Shown piece after piece: positions 1-9,853 of a DNA stretch of 64,000 nt. Origin of the DNA: Sinomonas atrocyanea (GTDB lineage: Bacteria; Actinomycetota; Actinomycetes; Actinomycetales; Micrococcaceae); NCBI RefSeq assembly GCF_030811715.1, contig NZ_JAUSRH010000007.1:159397-223396 (forward strand), written 5' to 3'. The notes below the pieces were generated by a model, which saw only the letters and a program-made list of their open reading frames with translations, was not told the origin of the DNA and did no database searches. Position numbers and translations under genes: made by a program. How positions within the stretch are numbered: position 1 is the first letter of the stretch; each line of letters starts with the position of its first letter.

Positions 1-608
1 TCGAAGTCGGAGGAGAGGCTCTCCACGAGGGAGGAGGACATCTTGAGCTCCTTGTCCGAGATCTTCACCTCGGTGTCCTCGAGCACGGGGAACGCGGCCT
101 CGCGCACCTCGTCGGGCCACAGCAGCGCCTGCAGGACCATGACGTCCCCGCGCACTCGGAGCGCTCCCAGGCGGGACTTCTGCCGCAGGGCGAACTTCAC
201 GACGGCGGTCAGCTCGGTCTGCTCGAGGGTGCGCCGCAGGAGCTGGTACGGCTTCACACCGACCTTCTCGGGCTCGAGGTAGTAGCTCTTCTCGAAGTAC
301 ATGGGGTCGATCTGCGTATCGGGCACGAACTCGACCACCTCAATCTCCCGGCTGCGCTCCACCGGCAGGGACTTCAGGTCCTCATCGGTGAGGACCACCG
401 TGTGGCCGCCCTCCTCGTACGCCTTGTCGATGTCCGCGTACTCGACGACCTCGCCGCACACCTCGCAGCGGCGCTGGTAGCGGATGCGCCCCCGGTCCTT
501 GTCGTGGACCTGGTGCAGCTTGAGGTCGTGGTCCTCGGTGGCGCTGTAGACCTTCACGGGCACGCTGACCAGGCCGAAGCTGATGGCGCCCTTCCAGATA
601 GACCGCAT
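1..608 (-). CDS. ku: Non-homologous end-joining protein Ku (partial, C-terminus beyond window)
   Basis: This is the bacterial Ku that binds DNA double-strand ends and recruits LigD. The start is the ATG at 606-608; the product begins MRSIWKGAISFGLVSVPVKV, the typical Ku N-terminus. About 202 residues are visible, including a CEVCGEVVEY segment and the EVKISDKELKMSS stretch of the Ku core. The reading frame runs off the left edge, so the C-terminal arm is not seen. It is divergent from the flavodoxin gene at 764, and LigD lies about 1.8 kb away on the other strand, which fits a two-component NHEJ system. Confidence 0.95.
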   Translation of the reverse strand, partial: MRSIWKGAISFGLVSVPVKVYSATEDHDLKLHQVHDKDRGRIRYQRRCEVCGEVVEYADIDKAYEEGGHTVVLTDEDLKSLPVERSREIEVVEFVPDTQIDPMYFEKSYYLEPEKVGVKPYQLLRRTLEQTELTAVVKFALRQKSRLGALRVRGDVMVLQALLWPDEVREAAFPVLEDTEVKISDKELKMSSSLVESLSSDF

Positions 609-763
609 GAGCCCAGTGAACCGCACATTCCACACGATGGATAGGTCCTCGGCCCCCGCGCGGCGCGGACAACGGGCCCTTGTCCCCTTGGCGCCCCGGC
701 CAGCGGCGCCGCACCGTGGGAGCAGCTTCACACCTGCCGACACCGTCCACCGAAGGAGCAGCC

Positions 764-1300
764 GTGAACGTCCTCATCGCCTATGCGAGCAAGCACGGGG
801 CCACCGAGGAGATCGCCGAGCGGATCGGCTCGACGCTCACCGCGGAGGGCTTCGCCGCCACCGTCAGAGCCGTCGCGGACGTCGACGACGTCAGCCACTT
901 CGACGCGGTCGTCCTCGGCAGCGCCGCGTACGCGTCCCACTGGATGCACGAGGCCAACGCCTTCGCCAGGCGGCACCACACGTCCCTGGCCCAGCGGCCC
1001 GTCTGGCTCTTCGCGAGCGGCCCCCTCGGCGAGGAGAAGGTGGACAAGCAGGGCCGGGACGTCCGAGAGCACAGCGAGCCCCGGGAGTTCGAGAAGTTCG
1101 CCGACCTGCTGGGCGTCCGCGGCGACCATGTCTTCTTCGGCAAGTGGGACCCGGACTCCGAGCCCGTGGGGCTCATGGAGAAGGTCATGGACCACCTGCC
1201 CGGGCATCCCCGCGAGGCGCTGCCCGCCGGCGATTTCCGCGACTGGGACGAGGTCGAGGCCTGGGCGCACGGCATCGCCGAGGAGCTGCGGGCCGGGTAG
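764..1300 (+). CDS. Flavodoxin-domain protein
   Basis: The 178-residue product starts MNVLIAYASKHGATEEIAER, the FMN phosphate-binding loop of flavodoxins, specifically the HemG/menaquinone-dependent protoporphyrinogen-oxidase-like group. The GTG at 764 is chosen because a GGAG-type ribosome site (in cgaaggagc) lies just upstream; an in-frame ATG at 680 would add a low-complexity extension. Members of this group are soluble FMN proteins in redox or stress roles. The substrate cannot be told from sequence. It is divergent from ku, so the two may share a promoter region. Confidence 0.8.
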   Translation: MNVLIAYASKHGATEEIAERIGSTLTAEGFAATVRAVADVDDVSHFDAVVLGSAAYASHWMHEANAFARRHHTSLAQRPVWLFASGPLGEEKVDKQGRDVREHSEPREFEKFADLLGVRGDHVFFGKWDPDSEPVGLMEKVMDHLPGHPREALPAGDFRDWDEVEAWAHGIAEELRAG

Positions 1301-1410
1301 GTCTGGGCCGGCGCCGGAGGCCAGGGCCGGCGCCGCTCGGGGGCTGGTGCCGATCGAGACCCGCTCCGGACCCGCTCGGATATGGCGGCTGCGTCCCAGA
1401 CGTGCGCGGG

Positions 1411-1442
1411 AACGAGGTGAGGGGCGAACGAGGTGAGGGAGA
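1411..1442 (+). repeat. 16-bp tandem duplication over the start of the next gene
   Basis: The string AACGAGGTGAGGG occurs at 1411-1423 and again at 1427-1439. It duplicates a ribosome-site-like GAGG and a GTG. Only the GTG at 1433 (or the ATG at 1442) is in frame with the downstream membrane protein. Confidence 0.7.
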
Positions 1443-2272
1443 TGCGGGAGGGCCTCCCGGTGCGGCACGGGCTGGGGCACGGGACCGTGGCCTCCCTGAC
1501 AGCCGCCGCGGCCCTCCTGCTGGCCTCTGGCGCCGGGCTTGCGGCCGGGCCGGCCCGGTATGCCCTGTCGCAGTCGGTCTTGGTCTCCCGGGGCGCTGAC
1601 GCGGCGAACCTGATCGCCGTGCTCTTGGTGGCGGCTGCCCCGTGGCTGGCGCGGCGCAGCTCGCTGGCGGCGCTCCTGCTGTGGCCCGGTGCGCTGTTCT
1701 ACGTGGCCTACGCCTGCCTCCCGTACCTCATCGGGGCGCCGTTCACGCCTCTGCTCTTCGCCCATGTCGTGGCGTTCCTCGCCGCCGCCTACGCCTTGGC
1801 GTCCTTGGCGACCGGGATCGACGGGACGGCGCTGCGCGAGCACTTCGCCGTGGCGCCGGCCAGGGCGGTGGGGGCAATCTTGGCGGTCATCGGGGTGCTC
1901 GCCTATGCCGGGCTCCTCTCCACCGCGATCGGTGCCTTCGGCAACGGCGCGACCGAGGCGGCCTGGCGCGGGCACTGGGCCGCCGACTGGATCCTGGGCA
2001 CCCCGGCGCTCATCACGGGTGGGGTCCTGCTGTGGGCCAGACTCCCCTTCGGCTACACGGTGGCTCCAGGGCTGCTGCTGGTCTCCGCGCTCGGCGGAGT
2101 GGTCTTCGCTGTCGCGGCGGTCGTCGACAACCTCTCCGGGGGCATCCGGACAGAGGGCTCGGTTGTGGTCGTCCACCTGGTCATCAGCGCAGGAGCGCTG
2201 GCAGTCCTGGCCTGGTTCCTCACCGCACCCCACCGTGCAGCCCTGAGGGCCCCGGCGTCAGGGACAGCCTGA
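1433..2272 (+). CDS. Multi-spanning membrane protein of unknown function
   Basis: The 279-residue product is hydrophobic with about eight predicted membrane spans, including segments near residues 15-35, 58-75, 82-100, 105-125, 145-165, 185-200, 208-228 and 240-262. No catalytic or transport motif is recognised. The GTG at 1433 and the ATG at 1442 are both usable starts within the duplicated leader. It lies between the flavodoxin gene and ligD on the same strand, but nothing else connects it to DNA repair. Function is unknown. Confidence 0.6.
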   Translation: MREMREGLPVRHGLGHGTVASLTAAAALLLASGAGLAAGPARYALSQSVLVSRGADAANLIAVLLVAAAPWLARRSSLAALLLWPGALFYVAYACLPYLIGAPFTPLLFAHVVAFLAAAYALASLATGIDGTALREHFAVAPARAVGAILAVIGVLAYAGLLSTAIGAFGNGATEAAWRGHWAADWILGTPALITGGVLLWARLPFGYTVAPGLLLVSALGGVVFAVAAVVDNLSGGIRTEGSVVVVHLVISAGALAVLAWFLTAPHRAALRAPASGTA

Positions 2273-2387
2273 GCGGGCGCGCCGCGCTGGACCGTGGCGA
2301 GCGCGAGCATCGGTTCGACCGGTGGCCCGACGGGTAGATCCAAGGGGACATCTTCCCCTGGACCGGGGCGCATGGGAGGTTAGCCGC

Positions 2388-5051
2388 ATGGCAGCGCAGC
2401 GCGAGACCGTCGAGATCGAGGGCCGCAGGATCAGCCTGTCCAATCTGGACAAGGTCATGTACCCCGAGTCCGGCACCACCAAGGGCGACGTCATCGAGTA
2501 CTACCGCATGGTCGGCCCCGTCATGATCCCGGCCATCCGGGACAGGCCCGCCACCAGGAAGCGGTGGGTCCACGGGGTCGGCACCGCGGACGACCCGGGT
2601 GAGCTGTTCTTCCAGAAGAACCTGGACGACCGGTCCACTCCCGAGTGGGTCCAGCGGGTCACCCTCCACCACCGCCGCTCGACCAACACCTACCCCCTCG
2701 TCAACGACCTGCCCACCCTCATCTGGCTCGCCCAGATCGCGGCGCTCGAGATCCACGTTCCGCAGTGGCGCGCGGTCGAAGAGGACACGATGATCAACCC
2801 GGACCGGCTCGTGATCGACCTCGACCCGGGCCCCGGCGCGGGGCTGCCCGAGTGCGTCGAGGTCGCGCACCTGGTCAAGCCCATCTTCGACGACATGGGC
2901 CTGCTGTCCGTCCCCGTCACGTCGGGGTCCAAGGGCATCCACCTCTACGCGAAGCTCGACGGCAGCCAGGAGTGGGAGGCCGTCTCCGCCGTGGCCCGCG
3001 AGCTCGCGAAGTCCCTCGAGGCGGACCACCCGGCCCTCGTGGTCGCCGACCAGAAGAAGACGCTGCGGCACGGCCGCGTGCTCGTGGACTGGAGCCAGAA
3101 CAGCGGGCAGAAGACCACGATCGCCCCCTACTCGCTGCGCGGCCGCGTCCAGCCCATGGTCGCCGCCCCGCGGACCTGGGAGGAGATCCACTCCCCCGAT
3201 CTGGCACACGTGCGCTACAGCGAGATGGCCGAGCGACTCGAGACGTACGGGGACCTGTTCGCGCCCCTGCATCCGCCGGCGCTGGCCGGGACGCACGACG
3301 CCGGCCGCTCGTCCCGCCCACGCGCCCGCGCCGGGGCCGGTGCACGCTCCGGCGCCCGCTCCGGCTCCCGCTCCTCCGGTGAGGACGACGACGGCGGCCG
3401 CCCCGCGCCGTCGTCCGCCCCCGTCTCTGGGGTCACCGCAGAGGCCGACCCGCTCACGGCCTACCGGGCCAAGCGGGACGCCGCCAAGACCCCCGAGCCC
3501 GTCCCGCTCGAGGCGCCGACCCCCGGCTCGGGGGACGCGTTCGTGATCCACGAGCACCATGCGCGGCGGCTGCACTGGGACCTGCGGCTCGAGCACGAGG
3601 GGGTGCTGGCCTCGTTCGCGATCCCCAAGGGCATCCCGACCAGCACCGGGAAGAACCACCTCGCCGTGCACACCGAGGACCACCCGCTCGAGTACCTCAC
3701 CTTCGCCGGCAGCATCCCGCAGGGCGAATACGGCGCCGGCGACATGTCTGTCTGGGACACCGGCACCTACGAGGCCGAGAAGTGGCGCGAGGACGAGATC
3801 ATCGTGATCCTCCACGGGCGCGAGGGCGGCGGCCTCGAGGCTGTGGCCGAGGGCCTGGGCCAGGCGGAGGACGGCGGCCCGGCGGGCGAGGGCGTGCGGC
3901 TCGCGCTCATCCGGACGGAGAAGGGCTCCGCGACCGGATCCGGCGGGTCGAGCGGCAAGGAGAACTGGCTCGCGCACCTCATGAAGGACCAGGCCAAGGG
4001 CCACTGGCGGCGCGGCACCCACGCCGAGATCGGGCCCCCGGACACCGAGGTCGGGCCCCCGGACGCCGAGGTCAGGCCCCCGGACGCGCGCGGCGGCCCG
4101 CCTCCCTCCCCGATGCTCGCCCAGTCCGGCACGGCGGGCCTCGTGCGGGAGGGCGACTGGATGTTCGAGATGAAGTGGGACGGGATCCGCGCGATCGTGG
4201 ACACCCGCTCCGGCTCCGCCCGCCTGATCAGCCGCAACGGGATCGACCAGACCCTCACGTATCCCGAGCTCGCCGACCTCGCCGAGCTCGGACCCGCGGT
4301 GCTCGACGGCGAGATCATCGCCCAGGCCCCGAGCGGCCGCCCGGACTTCGGGCTCCTGCAGCAGCGCATGAACCTCAGCCGGCCGGCCGACGTCGAGCGG
4401 GCCCGGCGCGCGGTGCCCGTGCGGATCGTGCTGTTCGACCTGCTCGAGTACGAGGGGCGCGACCTCACAGGCCTTCCCTTCCGCGAGCGGCGCGCCGCCC
4501 TGGAGCTCCTCGCCGAGGGCGGCCTGCCGGCGAGCGCGCAGCTGTCCCCCGTCTTCGACGGCAGCATCGACGACGTCCTGGAGGCCTCCGACGAGCACGG
4601 CCTCGAGGGCGTCATCGCCAAGCGCCCCTCAGCGCGCTACGAGGCCGGCCGGCGCTCCGGGGCGTGGGTGAAGATCAAGCACGAGAAGACCCAGGAGGTC
4701 GTGGTGGCGGGCTGGCGCGAGGGCAAGGGCGGCCGAGCGGGGACCGTCGGCTCGCTCCTGCTCGGCATCCCGGACGACGACGGCGTGCTGCGGTACGCGG
4801 GCCGGGTCGGCTCGGGCTTCACGGACCGCATGCTCGCCGAGGTCTCCTCCCGGCTGCGCCCCCTCGAGCGCAAGACGCCGCCCCTGGAGGATGTGCCCCG
4901 GGAGGACACGCGGGACGCGCACTGGGTCACCCCGAAGCTCGTGGCCGAGGTCCGGTACGGGGAGCTCACGAGCGGCGGCCGGCTCCGGCATCCCGTGTGG
5001 CGGGGCTGGCGGCCGGACAAGGCCGCGGCGGATGTGGTGCTCGAGGGCTGA
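2388..5051 (+). CDS. ligD: ATP-dependent DNA ligase LigD (polymerase, phosphoesterase, ligase)
   Basis: LigD fills, trims and seals broken ends together with Ku. The 887-residue product starts at the ATG at 2388 behind GGGAGGT. Domains run in the mycobacterial order: primase-like polymerase (about residues 8-300, with VIDLDPG near 145 as metal ligands), 3'-phosphoesterase (about 380-500, starting HEHHARRLHWDLRLE) and ligase (about 570-880, with FEMKWDGIR and the probable adenylated lysine K596). Two linkers are odd. One near residue 303 has THDAGRSS followed by Arg/Ala/Ser-rich sequence, encoded by the GCACGACGCCGGC motif. The other, near residues 547-567, is three 7-residue units encoded by 21-bp repeats. 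Confidence 0.95.
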   Translation: MAAQRETVEIEGRRISLSNLDKVMYPESGTTKGDVIEYYRMVGPVMIPAIRDRPATRKRWVHGVGTADDPGELFFQKNLDDRSTPEWVQRVTLHHRRSTNTYPLVNDLPTLIWLAQIAALEIHVPQWRAVEEDTMINPDRLVIDLDPGPGAGLPECVEVAHLVKPIFDDMGLLSVPVTSGSKGIHLYAKLDGSQEWEAVSAVARELAKSLEADHPALVVADQKKTLRHGRVLVDWSQNSGQKTTIAPYSLRGRVQPMVAAPRTWEEIHSPDLAHVRYSEMAERLETYGDLFAPLHPPALAGTHDAGRSSRPRARAGAGARSGARSGSRSSGEDDDGGRPAPSSAPVSGVTAEADPLTAYRAKRDAAKTPEPVPLEAPTPGSGDAFVIHEHHARRLHWDLRLEHEGVLASFAIPKGIPTSTGKNHLAVHTEDHPLEYLTFAGSIPQGEYGAGDMSVWDTGTYEAEKWREDEIIVILHGREGGGLEAVAEGLGQAEDGGPAGEGVRLALIRTEKGSATGSGGSSGKENWLAHLMKDQAKGHWRRGTHAEIGPPDTEVGPPDAEVRPPDARGGPPPSPMLAQSGTAGLVREGDWMFEMKWDGIRAIVDTRSGSARLISRNGIDQTLTYPELADLAELGPAVLDGEIIAQAPSGRPDFGLLQQRMNLSRPADVERARRAVPVRIVLFDLLEYEGRDLTGLPFRERRAALELLAEGGLPASAQLSPVFDGSIDDVLEASDEHGLEGVIAKRPSARYEAGRRSGAWVKIKHEKTQEVVVAGWREGKGGRAGTVGSLLLGIPDDDGVLRYAGRVGSGFTDRMLAEVSSRLRPLERKTPPLEDVPREDTRDAHWVTPKLVAEVRYGELTSGGRLRHPVWRGWRPDKAAADVVLEG
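4026..4088 (+). repeat. 21-bp tandem repeat, 3 in-frame units inside ligD
   Basis: There are three contiguous 21-bp units at 4026-4046, 4047-4067 and 4068-4088, of the form GAG(A/G)TC(G/A)GGCCCCCGGAC plus three bases. They keep the frame open and encode E(I/V)(G/R)PPD(T/A) heptads between the phosphoesterase and ligase domains. The first half, GAGATCGGGCC, is shared with units at 33658 and 33700. Confidence 0.85.
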
Positions 5052-5093
5052 ACGCCGGAGCACTCCGCTGAGGCGGCCGGCGGCCCCAGAGGA

Positions 5094-5882
5094 TCACGGG
5101 ATCAGGTACTCCGAGTCGGGCACATCACTGATGAACATGTATCCGGGGGCGTGGGTGATCGCGAAGGGTGGCTTGGAGGCCAGCAGTGCGGCCTGCGGGG
5201 TGACGCCGCACGCCCAGAACACCGGGACGTCGCCGGGCGCGGGCGCGACCGCGTCCCCGTAGTCGGGGGCTGCCAGATCGGCGATGCCGAGGGCCGCCGG
5301 ATCGCCCACATGGACCGGGGCTCCGTGGACCGCGGGCATCCGGGCACTGAGCCGGACCGCAGTGTCGACGAGGTCCTCCGGGACATACCGCATCGAGACG
5401 ACCATCGGCCCGTGCATCCGGCCCGCAGGGCGGCATTCGATCGCCGTCCGATACATGGAGACGTTCCTGCCCTGATCGACATGCCTGAGGGGAATGCCGG
5501 CCTCGACCAGCGGCGACTCGAACGTGAAGCTGCAGCCGATCAGGAAGGTCACGAGGTCGTCGCGCCACACGTCGACCACCTCGGCCGGCTCCTCGTCGAG
5601 GTGGCCGTCGCGCCACACACGGTAGCGCGGAATGTCGGTGCGCAGGTCCGCGTCGGAGGCGAGCGCCGTCGTCGTCGCTCCCGGGTCTGTCACATCCAGC
5701 ACGGGACAGGGCTTCGGGTTCCGCTGGCAGAACAGCAGCACGTCGTAGGCCCAGTCGGCGGGGACTGAGATCATGTTCAGCTGGGTGTAGCCGGCGGACC
5801 AGCCCGAGGTGGGCACCGCCAGGCCGCCGCGGAATTCCGTCCGGGCCTGGCGCGGGTGCGCGGACTGGGGGACTGCGTTCAT
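5094..5882 (-). CDS. DUF1445 putative hydro-lyase / D-glutamate cyclase family protein
   Basis: The 262-residue product (start ATG 5880-5882, [10 protein letters not shown]) has the family's blocks: the [11 protein letters not shown] region, [44 protein letters not shown] and [11 protein letters not shown] near the C-terminus. This is the PF07286 family. The mammalian member with an extra domain cyclises D-glutamate to 5-oxo-D-proline; bacterial members are usually annotated only as hydro-lyases. The gene starts 43 bp downstream of the MFS gene on the same strand. Both lie beside 5-oxoprolinase genes, which makes a D-glutamate/5-oxoproline role attractive but unproven. Confidence 0.85.
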   Translation of the reverse strand: MNAVPQSAHPRQARTEFRGGLAVPTSGWSAGYTQLNMISVPADWAYDVLLFCQRNPKPCPVLDVTDPGATTTALASDADLRTDIPRYRVWRDGHLDEEPAEVVDVWRDDLVTFLIGCSFTFESPLVEAGIPLRHVDQGRNVSMYRTAIECRPAGRMHGPMVVSMRYVPEDLVDTAVRLSARMPAVHGAPVHVGDPAALGIADLAAPDYGDAVAPAPGDVPVFWACGVTPQAALLASKPPFAITHAPGYMFISDVPDSEYLIP

Positions 5883-5925
5883 GGTCGTCAAGGTGGGTCT
5901 CCTCTTCGGGCGATTCTTCGGGCGA

Positions 5926-7188
5926 TCAGGCGAGTTCGCGGTTCTTGGTCTCCGGCAGGCCCAGCAGCGCCAGGACGGCGATGCCATAGCCCGCGGCGCC
6001 GAAGATCATGGCCCCTCCCACGCCCAGCGTCGTGGCGAGGAATCCCACGAGCGTGGGGAAGAACGCCCCGACGGCCCGGCCGAAGTTGTACGTGAACCCC
6101 TGGCCGGTGCCGCGGAGGTGAGCCGGGTAGAGCTCCGAGAGGAACGAGCCGAACCCGCTGAAGATCGCTGACGTGAAGAAGCCCAGGGGGAAGCCCAGGA
6201 TGAGGACCAGCGTGCTGGCGCCGGCGGGGATGTTGACGTAGGCGAAGATGATCAGGGCCGACAGGACCGAGAAGAGCAGGAACGTCTTCTTCCGTCCAAG
6301 ACGGTCGGTGAGGTACCCGCCGGAGACGTACCCGATGAAGGCCCCGGAGATGAGGAATGTCAGGTAGCCGCCCGTTCCCACCACGCTGAGGCCCCGATCG
6401 ACCTTCAGATAGGTCGGGATCCACGAGGCCAGGGTGTAGTAGCCGCCCTGGACCCCGGTTGCCAGGAGTGAGGCGAAGAGCGTGGTGCGGCCCAACGGGC
6501 CGGTGAAGATGTCCCGGAAGCTGCCCCGCTTCTCGCTCGAGAGCCTCCGCTCCGTCGCCGCGTCGGCGTCCGTGACATTGCGGCGGAGGAACAGGAGCAG
6601 CACGGCCGGGAGCGCACCGGTCCAGAAGAGCACGCGCCAGGCCGTGGCCGCAGGAACGAAGCTGAACACCAGGGTGTAGACGAGGACCGAGAGGGCCCAG
6701 CCGACCGCCCACGAGCTCTGGATGAACGCCACCGCGCGGCCGCGGTACTTCGGCTTGGCGTACTCGGCCACGAGGATCGCTCCCGTGGCCCACTCGCCGC
6801 CGAAGCCGAGTCCCTGGAGGGTGCGGAAGGCCAGCAGCTGCTCGAAGCTGCTGGCGAAGCCGCACAGGACTGTGAACAACGCGAAGGTGCCCACCGTGAT
6901 CATGAGCGTCTTGGTGCGCCCGATGCGGTCGACCAGCACCCCAGCCAGCGCGCCGCCGATGGCCGACACGACCAACGTGACGGTCGTCAGGAGGCCGGCC
7001 TGGCCGGTCGAGAGGTGGAAGTAGGCGCCGATCGCGACGAGCGAGAGGGGCAGTACCTGGAAGTCGTAGGAGTCGAGGGCGTATCCGCCGAAGGCGCCGA
7101 TCCACGCCTTCCGGCCGCGCTCCCCGAGGGTGCGGTACCAGGCGAAGCGCCCAGTGTCGTCGCTGACCTGGTTCTCGACATCTGACAT
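5926..7188 (-). CDS. MFS transporter, metabolite:H+ symporter type
   Basis: The 420-residue product (ATG 7186-7188) has about 12 membrane spans. It carries the MFS signature between TM2 and TM3 ([14 protein letters not shown]) and its second-half counterpart ([14 protein letters not shown]). The motif [14 protein letters not shown] places it near the sugar/organic acid symporters. It is the first gene of a likely two-gene minus-strand unit with the DUF1445 gene. Its upstream region carries TTGTTCAACAA at 7282-7292, the same operator as the divergent 5-oxoprolinase operon. A 5-oxoproline or D-glutamate substrate is inferred from context only. Confidence 0.85.
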   Translation of the reverse strand: MSDVENQVSDDTGRFAWYRTLGERGRKAWIGAFGGYALDSYDFQVLPLSLVAIGAYFHLSTGQAGLLTTVTLVVSAIGGALAGVLVDRIGRTKTLMITVGTFALFTVLCGFASSFEQLLAFRTLQGLGFGGEWATGAILVAEYAKPKYRGRAVAFIQSSWAVGWALSVLVYTLVFSFVPAATAWRVLFWTGALPAVLLLFLRRNVTDADAATERRLSSEKRGSFRDIFTGPLGRTTLFASLLATGVQGGYYTLASWIPTYLKVDRGLSVVGTGGYLTFLISGAFIGYVSGGYLTDRLGRKKTFLLFSVLSALIIFAYVNIPAGASTLVLILGFPLGFFTSAIFSGFGSFLSELYPAHLRGTGQGFTYNFGRAVGAFFPTLVGFLATTLGVGGAMIFGAAGYGIAVLALLGLPETKNRELA

Positions 7189-7281
7189 GGCAACCTCACG
7201 ATTTTTGAGGGGCGGACGCCCGGAGACTGTGCCGGGCGGCGCCACTGCGTCATCGCCCGAGGTACCCACCACAGTAGAGGT

Positions 7282-7375
7282 TTGTTCAACAATCTGTCCA
7301 GAGGTTTTCGTGACCCAGCTCACGCTCGAGCGGCGGGGGAGTCGGAACGAGCTGGGAAAGATTGTTGAACAATCT
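7282..7375. promoter_or_regulatory. Two GntR-type operators in the divergent 5-oxoproline promoter region
   Basis: TTGTTCAACAA lies at 7282-7292 and AGATTGTTGAACAATCT, a near-perfect 17-bp palindrome, at 7359-7375. The same 11-mer recurs twice at 12364-12401. The FadR-type regulator at 11640 is the obvious candidate to bind both. The left copy would govern the MFS-DUF1445 unit, the right copy the pxpA operon. Binding is inferred. Confidence 0.75.
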
Positions 7376-7424
7376 GCTGTCATGATGCATGCTTGGATCA
7401 CCACCTCGTGAGACGGAGATCACC

Positions 7425-8180
7425 ATGGCAAGCATCGACCTCAACAGCGACGTCGGCGAGTCCTACGGCAACTGGACCTTCGGAGACGACGCCGCGATCT
7501 TCGAGAGCGTCTCGAGCGCCAACGTCGCCTGCGGCTTCCACGCCGGCGACCCGAGCGGCATCCGGGCCACGTGCGAGGCGGCGGCCGCGGCCGGCGTCGT
7601 GATCGGCGCGCACCCCGCGTACCGCGACCTCGCGGGGTTCGGCCGGCGCTTCATGGACGTGGCGCCGAAGGAGCTCATCGACGACGTCATCTACCAGATC
7701 GGCGCCCTCGAGGCCCTGGCCCGCTCGGCCGGCACCGAGGTCCGCTACGTCAAGCCGCACGGCGCGCTCTACAACACGATCGTGCACCACGAGGCCCAGG
7801 CGAAGGCGGTCGCGAAGGCCGTGGCCGAGGCGGCCCCGGGCCTGCCGCTGCTCGTCCTGCCGAACTCCGAGATCCAGCGCGCCGCCGAGGCCGCGGGCCT
7901 GCGCACCGTCACCGAGGCGTTCGCCGACCGCGCCTACACCCCCGAGGGCACCCTCGTCTCGCGGCGCGAGCCGGGCTCGGTGCTGCACGACCTCGACGGA
8001 ATCGTGGACCACGTGCTGCGCATCCTCGACGGCAAGGTCCAGGCCATCGACGGCTCGATCGTCCGCATCGCGGCGGACAGCATCTGCGTCCACGGGGACA
8101 CCCCGGGCGCCGTCGCCATGGCCGCCCGCGTCCGGGCGGCGGTGGCCGAGGCCGGCGTCGGGATCGCGAGCTTCGCATGA
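7425..8180 (+). CDS. pxpA: 5-oxoprolinase subunit A (LamB/YcsF family)
   Basis: PxpA is part of the ATP-dependent prokaryotic 5-oxoprolinase that opens 5-oxoproline to glutamate. The 251-residue product begins [13 protein letters not shown] and keeps the family blocks [27 protein letters not shown] and [12 protein letters not shown]. Length is normal for the family. The ATG at 7425 is preceded by CGGAGAT. The stop overlaps the next start (ATGA at 8177-8180), showing translational coupling with the fused subunit B/C gene. Confidence 0.93.
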   Translation: MASIDLNSDVGESYGNWTFGDDAAIFESVSSANVACGFHAGDPSGIRATCEAAAAAGVVIGAHPAYRDLAGFGRRFMDVAPKELIDDVIYQIGALEALARSAGTEVRYVKPHGALYNTIVHHEAQAKAVAKAVAEAAPGLPLLVLPNSEIQRAAEAAGLRTVTEAFADRAYTPEGTLVSRREPGSVLHDLDGIVDHVLRILDGKVQAIDGSIVRIAADSICVHGDTPGAVAMAARVRAAVAEAGVGIASFA

Positions 8181-9853
8181 CCGCCCACGCGGCCGCGGTC
8201 CAGAACCCCGTCCTCGGCCTCCGCCCCGCCGGCGACCGCGCCGTCCTCGTCGAGCTGCGCACCCTCGGCGCCGTCCTGGCGCTGACCTCCAAGCTCGCCG
8301 CCGCCCAGCACGCGGGGGACCTCGAGGTCGTCGACGTGGTCGCCGCCGCGACCACGGTGCTCATCGTCGCCGCCTCCCCCGACGCCGTGGCCCGGGCGGC
8401 CGCCTACGTGCGGGCCCTCCACCTCGAGGACGCCGAGCGCGCGCCCGGCCGGCTCGTGCAGATCGAGACGGTCTACGACGGCGCCGACCTGGAGGAGGCC
8501 GCGCGCCTCACCGGGCTCTCGCCGGAGGCGCTCGTGGCCGCGCACAGCGGGGCCGTGTGGGACGCGGCGTTCGGCGGCTTCGCGCCCGGGTTCGCCTACC
8601 TGACGCACGACGGCGCCCCGTCCGTCCCGCGGCGCTCCTCGCCGCGCACCGTGGTCCCCGCAGGATCCGTGGCCCTCGCGGGCACGTACTCGGCCGTGTA
8701 CCCCGGGGAGTCGCCGGGCGGGTGGCAGCTGATCGGGCGCACCGACGCCGTGATGTGGGACCTCTCCCGCGAGGACCCCGCGCTCGTGGCGCCCGGCGAC
8801 CGCGTGCAGTTCGTGCCGGTCCGGGCGTCCGCCGCCCTCGCCTCACCCTCGTCCGCCGCCGGCGGGAACGCACCGGAGGCGAGGGCGCGCGCGGAGGCAG
8901 GGCTCGTCGTCGTGCGCCCTGGCCTGCAGACCACGGTGCAGGACGCGGGGCGCCCCGGCCGCGCGGCGCTCGGCGTGAGCCCCGCTGGGGCGCTGGACCG
9001 CGGTGCGCTGCGGCGTGCCAACCGCATGGCCGGCAACACCCCGGATGCGGCCGGGCTCGAGGTGCTCCTCGGCGGGCTCGAGCTGCGCGCCGAGCGGGAC
9101 CAGGTGCTCGCCGTGACCGGCGCCCGCGTCCCGCTGCGCATCATCCCGCCCGATGGCGCACAGGGACATGACCCCTCAACGCAGGGACATGACCCCTCAC
9201 GAGGGAGGGAGGCGCCGCTGGATGCCCCGTTCGCCCTCCTGGCCGGGGAGACCCTCGCCGTCGGCGCGCCGACCCGCGGGCTGCGCACCTACGTCGCCGT
9301 ACGCGGCGGCCTCGAGGCCGAGCGCGTGCTCGGCAGCGCCTCCACCGACACGCTCTCCGGGATCGGCCCCGCCCCGCTCGCGGCCGGGGACGCCCTCGCC
9401 GTGGCCCCGCCCCGCGGCGCGCACGTCGTGGGGCTGCCCGAGGTCCCCCCGCGGCTCCCGGACCCCGCCACGCCCACCGAGCTGCGCGTGCTCCCCGGGC
9501 CCCGGCAGGACTGGTTCACCGACGCGTCAGTGCGGGCCTTCTTCGAGCAGGAATGGACGGTCACGGCGCAGTCGAACCGCGTGGGCGTCCGGCTCGACGG
9601 CGCCCCGCTCGAGCGCGCCCGCGACGGCGAGCTCACGAGCGAGGGCACCGCGCGCGGCGCCATCCAGGTCCCCGCGAGCGGCCTGCCCGTCCTGTTCCTG
9701 GCCGACGCCCCGGTGACCGGCGGGTACCCGGTGATCGGCGTCGTCGTCAGCGCCGACCTCGACCTCGCGGCCCAGCTTCCCCCCGGCGCAATGGTGCGCT
9801 TCGTCCGCCAGCCCGGCGCCCCCACGACCCCAGAAGGAAATGCCCATGCTTAA
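8177..9853 (+). CDS. pxpBC: Fused 5-oxoprolinase subunits B and C (KipI-KipA fusion)
   Basis: The 558-residue product joins two proteins that are separate in many bacteria. The N-terminal KipI/AHS1 domain (about 15-225) has [11 protein letters not shown] and [12 protein letters not shown]. The C-terminal KipA/AHS2 domain (about 243-550) starts [18 protein letters not shown] and has a [11 protein letters not shown] block. AHS1 and AHS2 also form the carboxyltransferase part of urea carboxylase. Residues about 329-342 are two heptads ([14 protein letters not shown]) encoded by the 21-bp repeats at 9161-9202, inserted in the KipA half. The gene overlaps its neighbours on both sides, so expression is tightly coupled. 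Confidence 0.92.
   Translation: MTAHAAAVQNPVLGLRPAGDRAVLVELRTLGAVLALTSKLAAAQHAGDLEVVDVVAAATTVLIVAASPDAVARAAAYVRALHLEDAERAPGRLVQIETVYDGADLEEAARLTGLSPEALVAAHSGAVWDAAFGGFAPGFAYLTHDGAPSVPRRSSPRTVVPAGSVALAGTYSAVYPGESPGGWQLIGRTDAVMWDLSREDPALVAPGDRVQFVPVRASAALASPSSAAGGNAPEARARAEAGLVVVRPGLQTTVQDAGRPGRAALGVSPAGALDRGALRRANRMAGNTPDAAGLEVLLGGLELRAERDQVLAVTGARVPLRIIPPDGAQGHDPSTQGHDPSRGREAPLDAPFALLAGETLAVGAPTRGLRTYVAVRGGLEAERVLGSASTDTLSGIGPAPLAAGDALAVAPPRGAHVVGLPEVPPRLPDPATPTELRVLPGPRQDWFTDASVRAFFEQEWTVTAQSNRVGVRLDGAPLERARDGELTSEGTARGAIQVPASGLPVLFLADAPVTGGYPVIGVVVSADLDLAAQLPPGAMVRFVRQPGAPTTPEGNAHA
9161..9202 (+). repeat. 21-bp tandem repeat, 2 in-frame units inside pxpBC
   Basis: Two units, at 9161-9181 and 9182-9202, have the form CAGGGACATGACCCCTCA plus three bases. 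They encode QGHDPS heptads in a loop of the KipA domain. The same unit occurs at 19526-19567 upstream of a dehydrogenase. Confidence 0.85.

Noticed and set aside
728..2233. Long antisense open frame opposite the flavodoxin and membrane protein genes
   Set aside because: It is a GC-rich shadow frame: low-complexity Arg/Gly/Pro composition and no family motif, while the opposite strand has clear genes.
2220..4598. Long minus-strand open frame opposite ligD
   Set aside because: Shadow of ligD in another frame; no recognisable domain.
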